Of a DNA stretch of 14,795 nucleotides, positions 6,662 through 13,297 are shown one piece after another. Under the pieces are notes generated by a model, which made no database searches, was not told the DNA's origin, and saw only the letters and a list, made by a program, of their open reading frames with translations. The translations under genes were made by a program, and so were the position numbers. Origin of the DNA: JBHOQS01 sp042408875 (GTDB lineage: Bacteria; Chloroflexota; UBA11872; JBHOQS01); assembly GCA_042408875.1 (NCBI GenBank), contig JBHOQS010000013.1, forward strand, positions 1-14,795, given 5' to 3'. The stretch's first letter is position 1; each line of letters begins with the position of its first letter.

Positions 6662-7795
6662 CTAACCTCCCTGGCCCGCTGAGGAAAGGGATTTCGACCA
6701 CCGGCGGTAGATCTCTTCAAACACCCGCACATCCGTACGGGTGTCCTCTCCAGAGGACCGGAACGGCGCTCCCGTGCGCAGGCATTCGATGAAATGGGCG
6801 GCCTCGCGCTTGTAGGCCCAGGACCAGCGCGGCTCTGGCAGCGGGCGGGTAATCGTGTGTTGCACGCCCCGCTCGCCCAGCAGGCCAGGCACGCCGCCCC
6901 CATCGGAGCGGTAGATCTCCACCTCAGCCACGGCGTTGCGCAAGAGGAGTGGTGGCGCCCAGGTATGCACCCAGCCGCGCTGGAAGTAGAGCTGCGTGTG
7001 CTCGTCCCAGCGGTGATAGTGCAACTGGCCTGTCTCCAGCACGCAGCGCACCCCGGCCACGCTCAGGACCACCACGCCAGTGTAGCCGTCGGCGTCGAGG
7101 TCCACGTGCCGCACCTCGACCTCATCGCCAGCGTCCAGGAAGTAGCGCAGCAGGTTCACGTTGTGGGTGTACTGTTGCAGGAAGCTCACGTAGCTGCGGC
7201 CGAGCTGAGGCGGCAGCCAGTCGGGAAGGTGCTCGCCGGCCGGTGCCGGCGGAGGGGGCTCGTCGGTCGTGATGACCGGCACGTCGATGCCAGCGGTCCA
7301 GTCACCGCAGAAACCGTGGGCACGCACGTAGCGCAGCTGGCCCAGCTCACCGCTGCGCCGCCACGCGGCTACGAGATCGTGCACCAGCTCATTGCCTGCG
7401 TCGTAGCGCTTCATATAGGCGACCATCAGGCGCGCCTCGCCGGCCCGTGCCGCGGCCAGGATGCGGTCCGCCTGCGCCAGCGAGACCGCCATCGGCTTCT
7501 CCATGAAGACGTGCTTGCCCGCAGCCAAGCAGTCACGCGCGATCCCGCCCTGCACCGCGAACGGGGCGGAGACAGCCACGGCGTCGATCTCCGGATCGGC
7601 AGCCAGCGCGCGATGGTCGTTATAGAGCTTCTGGATACCGTACCGGTGGGCGACCTGCTCGCCCAGCCTGGGACGCACCTCGGCCAAGGCAGCAAGCGCG
7701 CAGCCGGGCAGCGAGGCGAAGTTGGGGATGTGCACGCGCTGCGCCATGAAGCCGCAGCCGACGTACCCCAGCCGAATCGGGCGATCCACCGACAT
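6662..7795 (-). CDS. Gfo/Idh/MocA family oxidoreductase (second of three)
   Basis: This 377-residue predicted cytoplasmic NAD(P)-dependent sugar or cyclitol dehydrogenase has a Rossmann fold with GYVGCGFMA (10-18) and the canonical EKP (99-101, K100). In the C-terminal domain the equivalent of the catalytic His motif reads FLQQYTHNVN, with H211. The residue four before it is Q207 instead of the usual Asp, and the GGG loop seen in the other two paralogues is replaced by a Pro-rich insert (DEPPPPAPAGEHLPDWLPP, about 178-196). It therefore belongs to a different subgroup. Start ATG 7795 is preceded by GAGGGAAG. It follows the sugar-type binding protein gene after 57 bp on the same strand, so the two are probably co-transcribed and may act on the same compound. 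Confidence 0.93.
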   Translation of the reverse strand: MSVDRPIRLGYVGCGFMAQRVHIPNFASLPGCALAALAEVRPRLGEQVAHRYGIQKLYNDHRALAADPEIDAVAVSAPFAVQGGIARDCLAAGKHVFMEKPMAVSLAQADRILAAARAGEARLMVAYMKRYDAGNELVHDLVAAWRRSGELGQLRYVRAHGFCGDWTAGIDVPVITTDEPPPPAPAGEHLPDWLPPQLGRSYVSFLQQYTHNVNLLRYFLDAGDEVEVRHVDLDADGYTGVVVLSVAGVRCVLETGQLHYHRWDEHTQLYFQRGWVHTWAPPLLLRNAVAEVEIYRSDGGGVPGLLGERGVQHTITRPLPEPRWSWAYKREAAHFIECLRTGAPFRSSGEDTRTDVRVFEEIYRRWSKSLSSAGQGG

Positions 7796-7852
7796 CTTCC
7801 CTCGAATGTCAGTTCAGTCTCCGACCAGGTGTTCTCCCGCCTCTCGTGCCTC

Positions 7853-9250
7853 CTACCCGGCCGGATTCAGCAATGGTGTGATGCGCGGGAGGGCGGCCTG
7901 GATCGCCTCGCGAGCTCCCTGCTGGCCTGCCCACACAGGTGCGAGCGCCTCATCCAGAATATTGTCGATCTCCACACCGTTGATGAGCGGGGGCTCGATG
8001 TGCATCACCTCCAGCGCCTCGACCACAACTCTCATATCAGCACCGGGCGGCTCCGGCGGGTTGACGAACTCAGGGTCGCGGGCCACGGAGATGCGGCCAG
8101 GCGGCGCCTCTCCGCGCACCGCCTCCATCTTCACGCTCTCTTTGCTGGCCAGCACTTTCATCAGCTCCCACGTCTCGTTCTTGACGCGCGAGAGCTCGCT
8201 CAGGAACCAGCCGACCCCACCGCCTGAGGAGATCGCCTTGCCCCGCCCGCGCGGGGTCCCGGTCAGGCTCCAGTCGAACGTCACCTCTCGCCGGTTCGCC
8301 GCCACGCTGTTCACAGGCTCGTGGTACATCAGCAGGTTCCCCTCCAGGAACAGCCCGCGCCGCCCACCCTGGGCCTGCCGCTCCGCCGCGGTCGGCGCCA
8401 CCCGGTGACGATGGATCAAGTCCGCCAGGAATTGCAGCGCCTGGATCGCTGGCTCCTCGCCCAGGAACGTCCGGGTGCCGTCGTCACTGAATAGCTCGCC
8501 CCCGTTTGACCACACCCACGTCTGCCAGTCGCGGCGCCCCGTGCCGACATCGAAGGCCCAGCGCGTCGTGCTCGTGCCCTGGCGTATCACCACTTTCCGC
8601 GCCAGCTCCAGGAAGGCGTCCCAGGTCCATCCTGCCTCTTTCCACGAGGCAGGCGGGCGCGCCGCCCCGGCCTGGTCCACCATGGCGCGGTTATAGTACA
8701 TGATGCGAATGCCCAGGAACGGGATGCCGTACTGCTTGCCTTTCCACTGCCAATTGCGCAGGGCCGCCGGGAAGAAGTCCTCCGTATCGAACCGATCACG
8801 GCGGATGTACGGATCAAGCACGGTGATGGCGCCCCGGCTGGCGAAGGTAGCGAAGCCAAAGGTCTCCTGGCGAAAGAGGTCCGGCGGCGTGCCACCGGCA
8901 AACATCGCCAGCAGCTTGTCCGTCCCTGTGGCCCCCTCGATGAACTGCACTTCGATATCAGAGAATTTCTGCTTGAAGAGGGCGACTTGATCCTGGCGCA
9001 GCTTCGTGCGCGTGGGGCCGCTGTCCACGGCCCACTGGATCACCGCGCCCTTCTGAAGACCGGGCGGCGGCCCTTCCTCCTGCTGCGGTCGCGACGTCGG
9101 GGCACGCTGGCAGGCAGCCAGCCCCGGCGCCGCGGCGAGCAGCGCGAGTATGCCCCGGCGGCTGAGCGCAACCGGCACCAGGTGCCGCTGCTCGGCTGCT
9201 TCGCGGGAGAATGTGAGTGCCCGGCCTGCCGTCAGGCTATCACACGACAT
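7853..9250 (-). CDS. ABC transporter solute-binding lipoprotein, family 1 (sugar type)
   Basis: This 465-residue extracellular binding protein is of the maltose/multiple-sugar type (SBP_bac_1). The N-terminus has twin arginines (R31-R32 in SRRGILALL), a hydrophobic stretch and lipobox LAAC with C47, which suggests Tat export and lipidation. Family signatures are FAGGTPPDLF (118-126) and GKQYGIP (171-177) followed by MYYNRAMVDQAG (184-195). I chose ATG 9250 because AGGAGGAGGG (9267-9258) sits 7 nt upstream. A longer in-frame start at 9373 would add a Lys-rich, non-signal-like extension translated from a purine-rich leader and is less likely. A dehydrogenase gene follows in the same orientation; no permease genes are adjacent. 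Confidence 0.94.
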   Translation of the reverse strand: MSCDSLTAGRALTFSREAAEQRHLVPVALSRRGILALLAAAPGLAACQRAPTSRPQQEEGPPPGLQKGAVIQWAVDSGPTRTKLRQDQVALFKQKFSDIEVQFIEGATGTDKLLAMFAGGTPPDLFRQETFGFATFASRGAITVLDPYIRRDRFDTEDFFPAALRNWQWKGKQYGIPFLGIRIMYYNRAMVDQAGAARPPASWKEAGWTWDAFLELARKVVIRQGTSTTRWAFDVGTGRRDWQTWVWSNGGELFSDDGTRTFLGEEPAIQALQFLADLIHRHRVAPTAAERQAQGGRRGLFLEGNLLMYHEPVNSVAANRREVTFDWSLTGTPRGRGKAISSGGGVGWFLSELSRVKNETWELMKVLASKESVKMEAVRGEAPPGRISVARDPEFVNPPEPPGADMRVVVEALEVMHIEPPLINGVEIDNILDEALAPVWAGQQGAREAIQAALPRITPLLNPAG

Positions 9251-9535
9251 GGTTCCGCCCTCCTCCTGTGCACCGGCAGTACGCTCGCCTGGGTGCACCT
9301 GTATGCGCAGACGGCCTCCATGGCATGCCTGCCGTTCGTATGCCTGCTCGTATACCTTCCTCTTCTTCTTCATTTTCTTCTTCCATTTTCATCTTTCATC
9401 GAAAATTTTATATCTGTCATTATCTACATCTACAGCTAGCATAGCGCGCCGCCGCGTATGCGCAAACCCGTACCCGGCGGGAACAGGCGCGCCTCTCCCC
9501 GGCACGTGGTGAACGCCGTTCTGATGCAAGGCCTG
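9251..9535 (-). promoter_or_regulatory. Leader and presumed promoter of the sugar-binding protein gene
   Basis: This gap lies between the sulfatase stop and the binding protein start. On the - strand it holds a -10-like TATAAA (9412-9407) in an AT-rich patch, then an almost pure purine tract (9397-9355) rich in GAAGAAG units, then about 100 nt of ordinary sequence and a strong Shine-Dalgarno. No good -35 box is seen. If transcription starts near 9400, the transcript has a leader of about 150 nt. Confidence 0.4.
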
Positions 9536-9552
9536 CCGGACACGATGTCCGG
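9536..9552 (-). terminator. Short stem-loop at the sulfatase 3' end
   Basis: CCGGACA (9536-9542) and TGTCCGG (9546-9552) form a perfect 7-bp stem with a 3-nt loop, immediately after the sulfatase stop codon. No T tract follows on the - strand, so termination is only suggested by position. Confidence 0.4.
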
Positions 9553-9553
9553 A

Positions 9554-10987
9554 TCAGCCCAGCGCGGCCCGAGATCGTCGCACGAACTCCAGCACCTTCG
9601 GCGCTGCCCCGCGGCGTGCCATCTCTTGCTCGGCGAAGGCGTGGAGCCAGCGCGCTACGTCTGGCTTCTGGGATAGCAGATCCTGCTGCTGGTGCGGGTC
9701 ACTCTCCAGGTCATATAGGCGCGGCGGCCCCGACGGGCCAGCCGGGTCGCTCAGGAACAGCGTGTAGCGCCCATCGGTGACGTGCACCAGGGGAGCATAG
9801 GTGCCGTACAGCCCCAGCTCACGCACCGAGCGCTGTTCGCCGCGCACCACCGGCAGGAGAGAGCGGCCGTCGATGTCCTCCGGTGGCCGGACCCCGGCAG
9901 CGTCGAGGATCGTGGCGTAGAGATCAACAGTCTGCGCCAGGCAGTCGATGCGCTGCCCGGCCGCGGCGCCCTCGGGGTGGCGGATCAGCAGTGGGATGTC
10001 GGCGATGCCGTGCCACAGGAAGTTCTCCGGGTCGCCACCCCAGGACTTCCCCACCAGACCGCGGTCGCCCAGGAGAAACCCGTGGTCGCTGGTGAAGAGA
10101 ATAAGCGTGCGGTCCAGCAGGCGCAGGACGTGCAAGCTCTCCAGCAGCCGGCCGATCCACACATCCATCATCGTCACCAGCCCGGCATACATCGCCCGCA
10201 GGTGTACCACCTCCTCGGGACGGTACAGGCTCACCCGGCTGTACTGGGGGAAGATGAGCCGCTCGCCCTTATAGCCGGGGTCGTACAGCTCCTCGTAGTG
10301 GCGCGGCGGGTCAAACGGTTCGTGGGTGTTAAAGCAATCGATCCACAGGAAGAACGGCCGCCGGGCGTTCTCCTCCAGCCAGTCGATCGCAGCCTGGAAG
10401 ACCTGCGGCCCGAACCACTCGCGCTCCCAGCGGCGCCCGTAGGTCTGCTGCAGGTACAGCTCCATACGATGCGCGCCGCCGCGAATCTTCTCCGGCGTGC
10501 AGGGCAGCGTGACCGGACGATCGGCCGGCCACCAGCGATCAGACTGGTTGCCACGCACCAGGTGCCAGCCGGCGAAGTTGCGCTGGTAGTTGCCGGGCGA
10601 GCGGGAGACAGGCACCTCTGTATAGCTGCGCTGGATCGCATAGCCGGAGTCCACCAGCGGATAGTTGTCGGTGATGAACATAGCGACGTAGCCGGCCTCG
10701 CCGAGCGCCTGGGCGTGCGTGTAGTCGGAATCCAGGAGCGGCCCCCAGCCGCGATGCGGGAACTCGATCCTGCCGGTCCAGGCGTCGCGGCGGAACGGGC
10801 CGCAGGGGAACGAGTTCACCATCGCGCGGGTGAAGACCGCCGACTGCGCCGCCAGCGCGTCGAGGTGCGGGGTCTGCACCGGCCGGCCAAGCGAGCCTTC
10901 CCGCCGCGGCAGATCGCTGTAGCAGCCCAGATAGTCGCGCCGCAGGCTATCGAGCAAGATCACCAGGACGTTCATGCGCGCGGCCAT
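9554..10987 (-). CDS. Type I sulfatase (formylglycine-dependent)
   Basis: This 477-residue enzyme of the alkaline phosphatase/sulfatase superfamily hydrolyses sulfate esters. The sulfatase signature CGPFR (C62-P64-R66, fitting CxPxR and followed by WTGR) marks C62 as the residue matured to formylglycine, so a separate maturation enzyme is needed; none is in this window. Other visible features are LLDSLRRD (11-18) with metal-binding D13, NTHEPFDPP with H222, and TSDHGFLLGDRG (299-310) with D301/H302 and K314. No signal peptide is seen, so it may be cytoplasmic, acting on imported sulfated compounds. ATG 10987 is preceded by AGAGGCGG; a longer frame to 11179 lacks family similarity and a ribosome-binding site. 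Phosphonate or phosphodiester hydrolysis is an alternative in related families. Confidence 0.92.
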   Translation of the reverse strand: MAARMNVLVILLDSLRRDYLGCYSDLPRREGSLGRPVQTPHLDALAAQSAVFTRAMVNSFPCGPFRRDAWTGRIEFPHRGWGPLLDSDYTHAQALGEAGYVAMFITDNYPLVDSGYAIQRSYTEVPVSRSPGNYQRNFAGWHLVRGNQSDRWWPADRPVTLPCTPEKIRGGAHRMELYLQQTYGRRWEREWFGPQVFQAAIDWLEENARRPFFLWIDCFNTHEPFDPPRHYEELYDPGYKGERLIFPQYSRVSLYRPEEVVHLRAMYAGLVTMMDVWIGRLLESLHVLRLLDRTLILFTSDHGFLLGDRGLVGKSWGGDPENFLWHGIADIPLLIRHPEGAAAGQRIDCLAQTVDLYATILDAAGVRPPEDIDGRSLLPVVRGEQRSVRELGLYGTYAPLVHVTDGRYTLFLSDPAGPSGPPRLYDLESDPHQQQDLLSQKPDVARWLHAFAEQEMARRGAAPKVLEFVRRSRAALG

Positions 10988-11272
10988 GGATCCGCCTCTC
11001 TTGCCTGCTGGGTGCTGCAGGGTCGAATGCCAGCTCGCCGCAAGCATAGCAGAACTGTCCGGCGCGCCAAAGCAGCGCAGATAGCGTATACTAGGGCGTG
11101 GCAATCCCTCACCTGAGCGTGTCCGGCATTTTTGTGCGCCGGCAGCATGCAGCAGACAGGGCAGGGCCGGCACGTTCAATCGCTCGGGCGAGCCGCCACC
11201 GTAGCCCAGGGGTGTCCGGCGATTATCCCCAGCGAATGCCCGGTGAGAACTGATGCAGGAGGATCACGCAGT

Positions 11273-11833
11273 ATGAGGAAACTGGCCTTTCTCTTCGCGG
11301 CCTTGCTGCTCGCCAGCAGCGTTGCCGTGGCCTATGCCCAGGCGGCCGTCCTGGTGACGCTGCGCCCTAGACCGGGGCAGACGGCAACGGGCACGGCGAC
11401 GCTACGACCGGGACCGGGCCCTAACCAGACGACTGTCACGCTAACCGTACGCGGCCTGCCACCGAACCAGGTGCGCGTCAATCACATTCACCAGGGGAGC
11501 TGCGAGGCTGAGGGCCCGATCGTCTACCCGCTCACGGACCTGCGCTCGGATGCTCAGGGGAACGCTACCGCCATAACCACAGTGCCGGCCAGCCTGGCCA
11601 CACTCACCAGCGGACGGTACTACATTAACGTCCATGCCGGGCCGGCGCTGCCTGCGCCCGGCATCTCGTGCGGGAATATTCTGGCGGCGGTGGGCCCGGC
11701 CCAGGCCCCGGCGCAGGCACCGCGCGCGCTGCCACGCACCGGCGGTGTCGTGCCAGTGCTGCCTCTCGCTGGCGCCGGTGTTCTGGCGCTGGCCATACTC
11801 TTCCGCGGCCTGCGCAACCGCAGGCAGGCCTAG
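11273..11833 (+). CDS. Secreted SodC/CHRD-like protein with LPxTG-type anchor
   Basis: This is a 186-residue exported protein. Residues 1-22 form a signal peptide ending AYA, with cleavage likely before Q23. The middle domain resembles Cu/Zn superoxide dismutase or CHRD folds: NHIHQGSC (70-77) gives an HxH pair and C77, and YYINVHAG with H121 is followed by ISCGNI with C133, a plausible disulfide. Not all SodC metal ligands are visible, so catalysis is doubtful. After an Ala/Pro linker come LPRTG (153-157), a hydrophobic segment (158-178) and a basic tail (RGLRNRRQA), the layout of a sortase-anchored protein. AGGAGGAT (11258-11265) lies about 8 nt before ATG 11273. The gene diverges from the sulfatase across 285 bp, where -10-like TATACT occurs at 11087 without a good -35. 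Confidence 0.82.
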   Translation: MRKLAFLFAALLLASSVAVAYAQAAVLVTLRPRPGQTATGTATLRPGPGPNQTTVTLTVRGLPPNQVRVNHIHQGSCEAEGPIVYPLTDLRSDAQGNATAITTVPASLATLTSGRYYINVHAGPALPAPGISCGNILAAVGPAQAPAQAPRALPRTGGVVPVLPLAGAGVLALAILFRGLRNRRQA

Positions 11834-11953
11834 CGCCGGCGACAGCTTGCTGCCCTGCCCTGTCTGCTGCGGCGATACTGGGGTGTTACACTTCCTCGCA
11901 CTACGTGGCTCGTTGCTTCTTCTGCGCTGCCTGGCGCGCCCAGTACGTCAGGC

Positions 11954-12142
11954 TCACGATGCCCAGGGCAACGCTCTATAAATCGAGTAATACAGGCCAT
12001 CAGCAAGCTGCCTGCCGACCAGCGACAGCACTGCGATCACGACGATGACCAGCATCGACAGGAGCAGCGAGTACTCGACCATGCCCTGGCCGATCTGCTC
12101 CTGCATACGTACTCGCCATGCGTGTCCGGCATTCCTTCCCAT
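11954..12142 (-). CDS. Flp-type pilin precursor
   Basis: This is a 62-residue small type IV pilin of the Flp/Fap family, subunit of Tad-type adhesion pili. A basic 18-residue leader ends in Gly and precedes QGMVEYSLLL, matching the G/QGxxEY processing site of Flp prepilins. A hydrophobic helix follows (SLLLSMLVIVVIAVLSLVG) and a short hydrophilic tail. I chose ATG 12142 because GAGG lies 8 nt upstream and the resulting leader has the expected length and charge; ATG 12106 would leave only a six-residue leader. No tad assembly genes are near, so it relies on a locus elsewhere. It converges with the SodC-like gene. Confidence 0.82.
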   Translation of the reverse strand: MGRNAGHAWRVRMQEQIGQGMVEYSLLLSMLVIVVIAVLSLVGRQLADGLYYSIYRALPWAS

Positions 12143-12260
12143 CTGCCCCACCTCAGCCCTGCGGAACTGCACTGCGCGGTGGCCTCGCAGGCAGCAGTTC
12201 AACCTGCCGATACCGGCGACAGCAGCGGACCAGATACAGGGATACAGATGATAGAGCAAA

Positions 12261-12289
12261 AAATTACAAAAATGCATATATCTTGTCAC
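12261..12289 (-). promoter_or_regulatory. Candidate promoter of the pilin gene
   Basis: On the - strand, GTGACA (12289-12284) and TAATTT (12266-12261) are 17 bp apart within an AT-rich island. Transcription from here would give a leader of about 110 nt before the pilin start at 12142. That leader includes a near-tandem 8-mer pair (GATACAGG/GATACAGA on the + strand, 12233-12248). Confidence 0.45.
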
Positions 12290-12402
12290 CGCTATCTAGC
12301 CGGCTGATCTGCCCTGCGAGATACAGCCTCACGCTTCTGTGTCCAGTGTAGGAAGGCCCCGCAGCCACGGCAACGGAGAAGTACCAATGGCGGCGTAGCT
12401 CC

Positions 12403-12425
12403 CAGGACTGGGGTAACCGGTCCTG
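12403..12425. other. Unassigned stem-loop
   Basis: CAGGAC (12403-12408) pairs with GTCCTG (12420-12425), continued inward by U-G, G-C and G-C pairs to about 9 bp around a 5-nt loop. It lies in the gene-free stretch between the pilin promoter and the riboswitch promoter. It has no T tract on either side, and I could not match it to a known RNA family. Confidence 0.45.
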
Positions 12426-12504
12426 AGGACTATGCAAAAGTGCCAGCAGCCCAGCGTGCCGCCACGCTTCCGCATCGCATCCGGCTGCCCTGCCCCCCCA
12501 GCCG

Positions 12505-12533
12505 TTGAACAGCCGTCCGGCCTGTGCTATAGT
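12505..12533 (+). promoter_or_regulatory. Sigma-70 type promoter of the riboswitch unit
   Basis: TTGAAC (12505-12510) and TATAGT (12528-12533) are separated by exactly 17 bp, each with 4-5 of 6 consensus bases. The predicted transcription start, near 12540, falls right at the 5' edge of the riboswitch, which supports both calls. Confidence 0.75.
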
Positions 12534-12540
12534 GCGCGCA

Positions 12541-12702
12541 GGAGCACCTGCTGCCGAATCTCCCGAGTGTGGGAGAGCGGGGGACCCAAATATCCACCGG
12601 GGTGAATCGCACGGGCTGTGGTCAGCGTGTCGCGGCCGTGCGTAGGGCACGTGCTACCTGCCCGAACCCGTCAGCTTACTCCGTAGGCCTGGTCATCACT
12701 CC
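12541..12702 (+). ncRNA. c-di-AMP riboswitch (ydaO/yuaA family)
   Basis: The conserved blocks of the ydaO/yuaA aptamer occur in order. First is a GAAUC followed by a hairpin CUCCC-GAGUGU-GGGAG and GCGGGGGACCC (12577-12587). Next is GGGGUGAAUC (12599-12608), then GGGC with a variable helical region, and finally CCCGAACCCGUCAGCUUACU and CCGUAGGC (12661-12688). This family binds cyclic di-AMP and usually switches off the downstream gene, often wall hydrolases or ion and osmolyte transport genes. Here it sits between a good promoter and a single gene of unknown function (12797-13228), and the next gene is convergent. The terminal helix boundaries are approximate. Confidence 0.94.
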
Positions 12703-12750
12703 GGCACTCTGCCTGGACTGGCAGGGCGTGACGCGCGGTGTACTGACCAT

Positions 12751-12792
12751 GGCCCTCCTGAGCGCTGTACCGCAGCAGGGCCGGAGGTGGAG
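12751..12792 (+). promoter_or_regulatory. Possible anti-Shine-Dalgarno hairpin and RBS
   Basis: GGCCCT (12751-12756) and AGGGCC (12777-12782) can form a stem ending just before the ribosome-binding site. The overlapping CCTCC (12754-12758) is also complementary to GGAGG (12783-12787), the likely Shine-Dalgarno 9 nt before ATG 12797. These alternatives could let the riboswitch control translation. This is inferred from complementarity only. Confidence 0.35.
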
Positions 12793-12796
12793 CGCC

Positions 12797-13228
12797 ATGG
12801 AAGGCCGCACACAGGGCTATGGAAGCCCGCAGCCGTGGCCAGATCCTCGCACCGGGGGGCCGTCCTCATTCTCCGATGCGTCCCGACCAGCCGCATCGCC
12901 CGAGCCGGCCGGCGCATTCTCGCCCCCTGATGACGCGGAACAGCTCGAGCGGCTGCGCCGGGCCGGGTGGACCGATGAGCAGATCGCACGGCTGGAGCTA
13001 CAACGCCGGCGCTGGCAGCACCTCCGTGCTATCCGGGCCTGTGAGGGACGCGGGCTCAACTTTCACCGGTTGTGCTTCGCTCGCTGGCTGGTCCAGCACG
13101 GCCATTTGAGCGAGCACCTGCGGCCGGCCGGCGGGATGGCCGGCGCGCAGCAGGAAACATCCTTCCACCAGCACGCCGGCTCGCGCAGTCTCTGGCAGTG
13201 GTTGCGCAGCGTGTTCCGTAGCGCGTGA
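12797..13228 (+). CDS. Uncharacterised 143-aa protein under c-di-AMP riboswitch
   Basis: I do not recognise this protein. Residues 1-46 are rich in Pro, Ser and Gly and look disordered. Residues 47-107 look helical: LERLRRAGWTDEQIARLELQ, then RRRWQHLRAIRACEGRG, then LNFHRLCFARWLVQHGHLSE. The tail is amphipathic and ends SLWQWLRSVFRSA. No signal peptide or transmembrane segment is evident, though the Trp-rich end could touch a membrane. I chose ATG 12797 because GGAGGTGGAG lies directly upstream; longer frames (ATG 12749 or 12569) lack a ribosome-binding site or run through the riboswitch. It is the only gene the riboswitch can control here, because the next gene is convergent. Codon use is similar to its neighbours. 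A regulatory or stress role linked to c-di-AMP is a guess from context. Confidence 0.72.
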   Translation: MEGRTQGYGSPQPWPDPRTGGPSSFSDASRPAASPEPAGAFSPPDDAEQLERLRRAGWTDEQIARLELQRRRWQHLRAIRACEGRGLNFHRLCFARWLVQHGHLSEHLRPAGGMAGAQQETSFHQHAGSRSLWQWLRSVFRSA

Positions 13229-13252
13229 CTGCGCCAGCACGGCCCGCCGCAT

Positions 13253-13272
13253 CGTCCGGCCACTGGCGGACG
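13253..13272. terminator. Stem-loop between convergent genes
   Basis: CGTCC-GCC (with one bulged G) pairs with GGC-GGACG around ACT, giving an 8-bp stem in the 69-bp gap between two convergent genes. It lacks a T tract; the role is inferred from position. Confidence 0.35.
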
Positions 13273-13297
13273 GCTCGGCGCGGCCGCCGGGCATCGC

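Noticed and set aside
6794..8227. 477-codon + strand frame
   Set aside because: It is antisense to two well-supported genes with clear family motifs; its His/Arg-rich composition is typical of a shadow frame in GC-rich DNA.
9782..11116. 444-codon + strand frame
   Set aside because: It is antisense to the sulfatase gene, whose CxPxR and TSDHG motifs fix the real strand and frame.
11117..12133. 14-mer GCGTGTCCGGCATT at 11117-11130 and 12120-12133
   Set aside because: There are two isolated copies, one in a leader and one within the pilin coding region, without further shared flanks; chance or composition is sufficient.
12340..12440. Possible c-di-GMP (GEMM) riboswitch near the pilin gene
   Set aside because: GGCAA and GGTAACC fragments are reminiscent, but the conserved GEMM blocks do not occur in the right order on either strand.
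12264..12650. 128-codon - strand frame
   Set aside because: It runs antisense through the riboswitch and its promoter and has no recognisable features or ribosome-binding site.
12569..12796. Extended N-terminus of the 143-aa protein starting at 12569 or 12749
   Set aside because: The first start lies inside the riboswitch aptamer and neither has a ribosome-binding site, whereas ATG 12797 has GGAGGTGGAG directly upstream.
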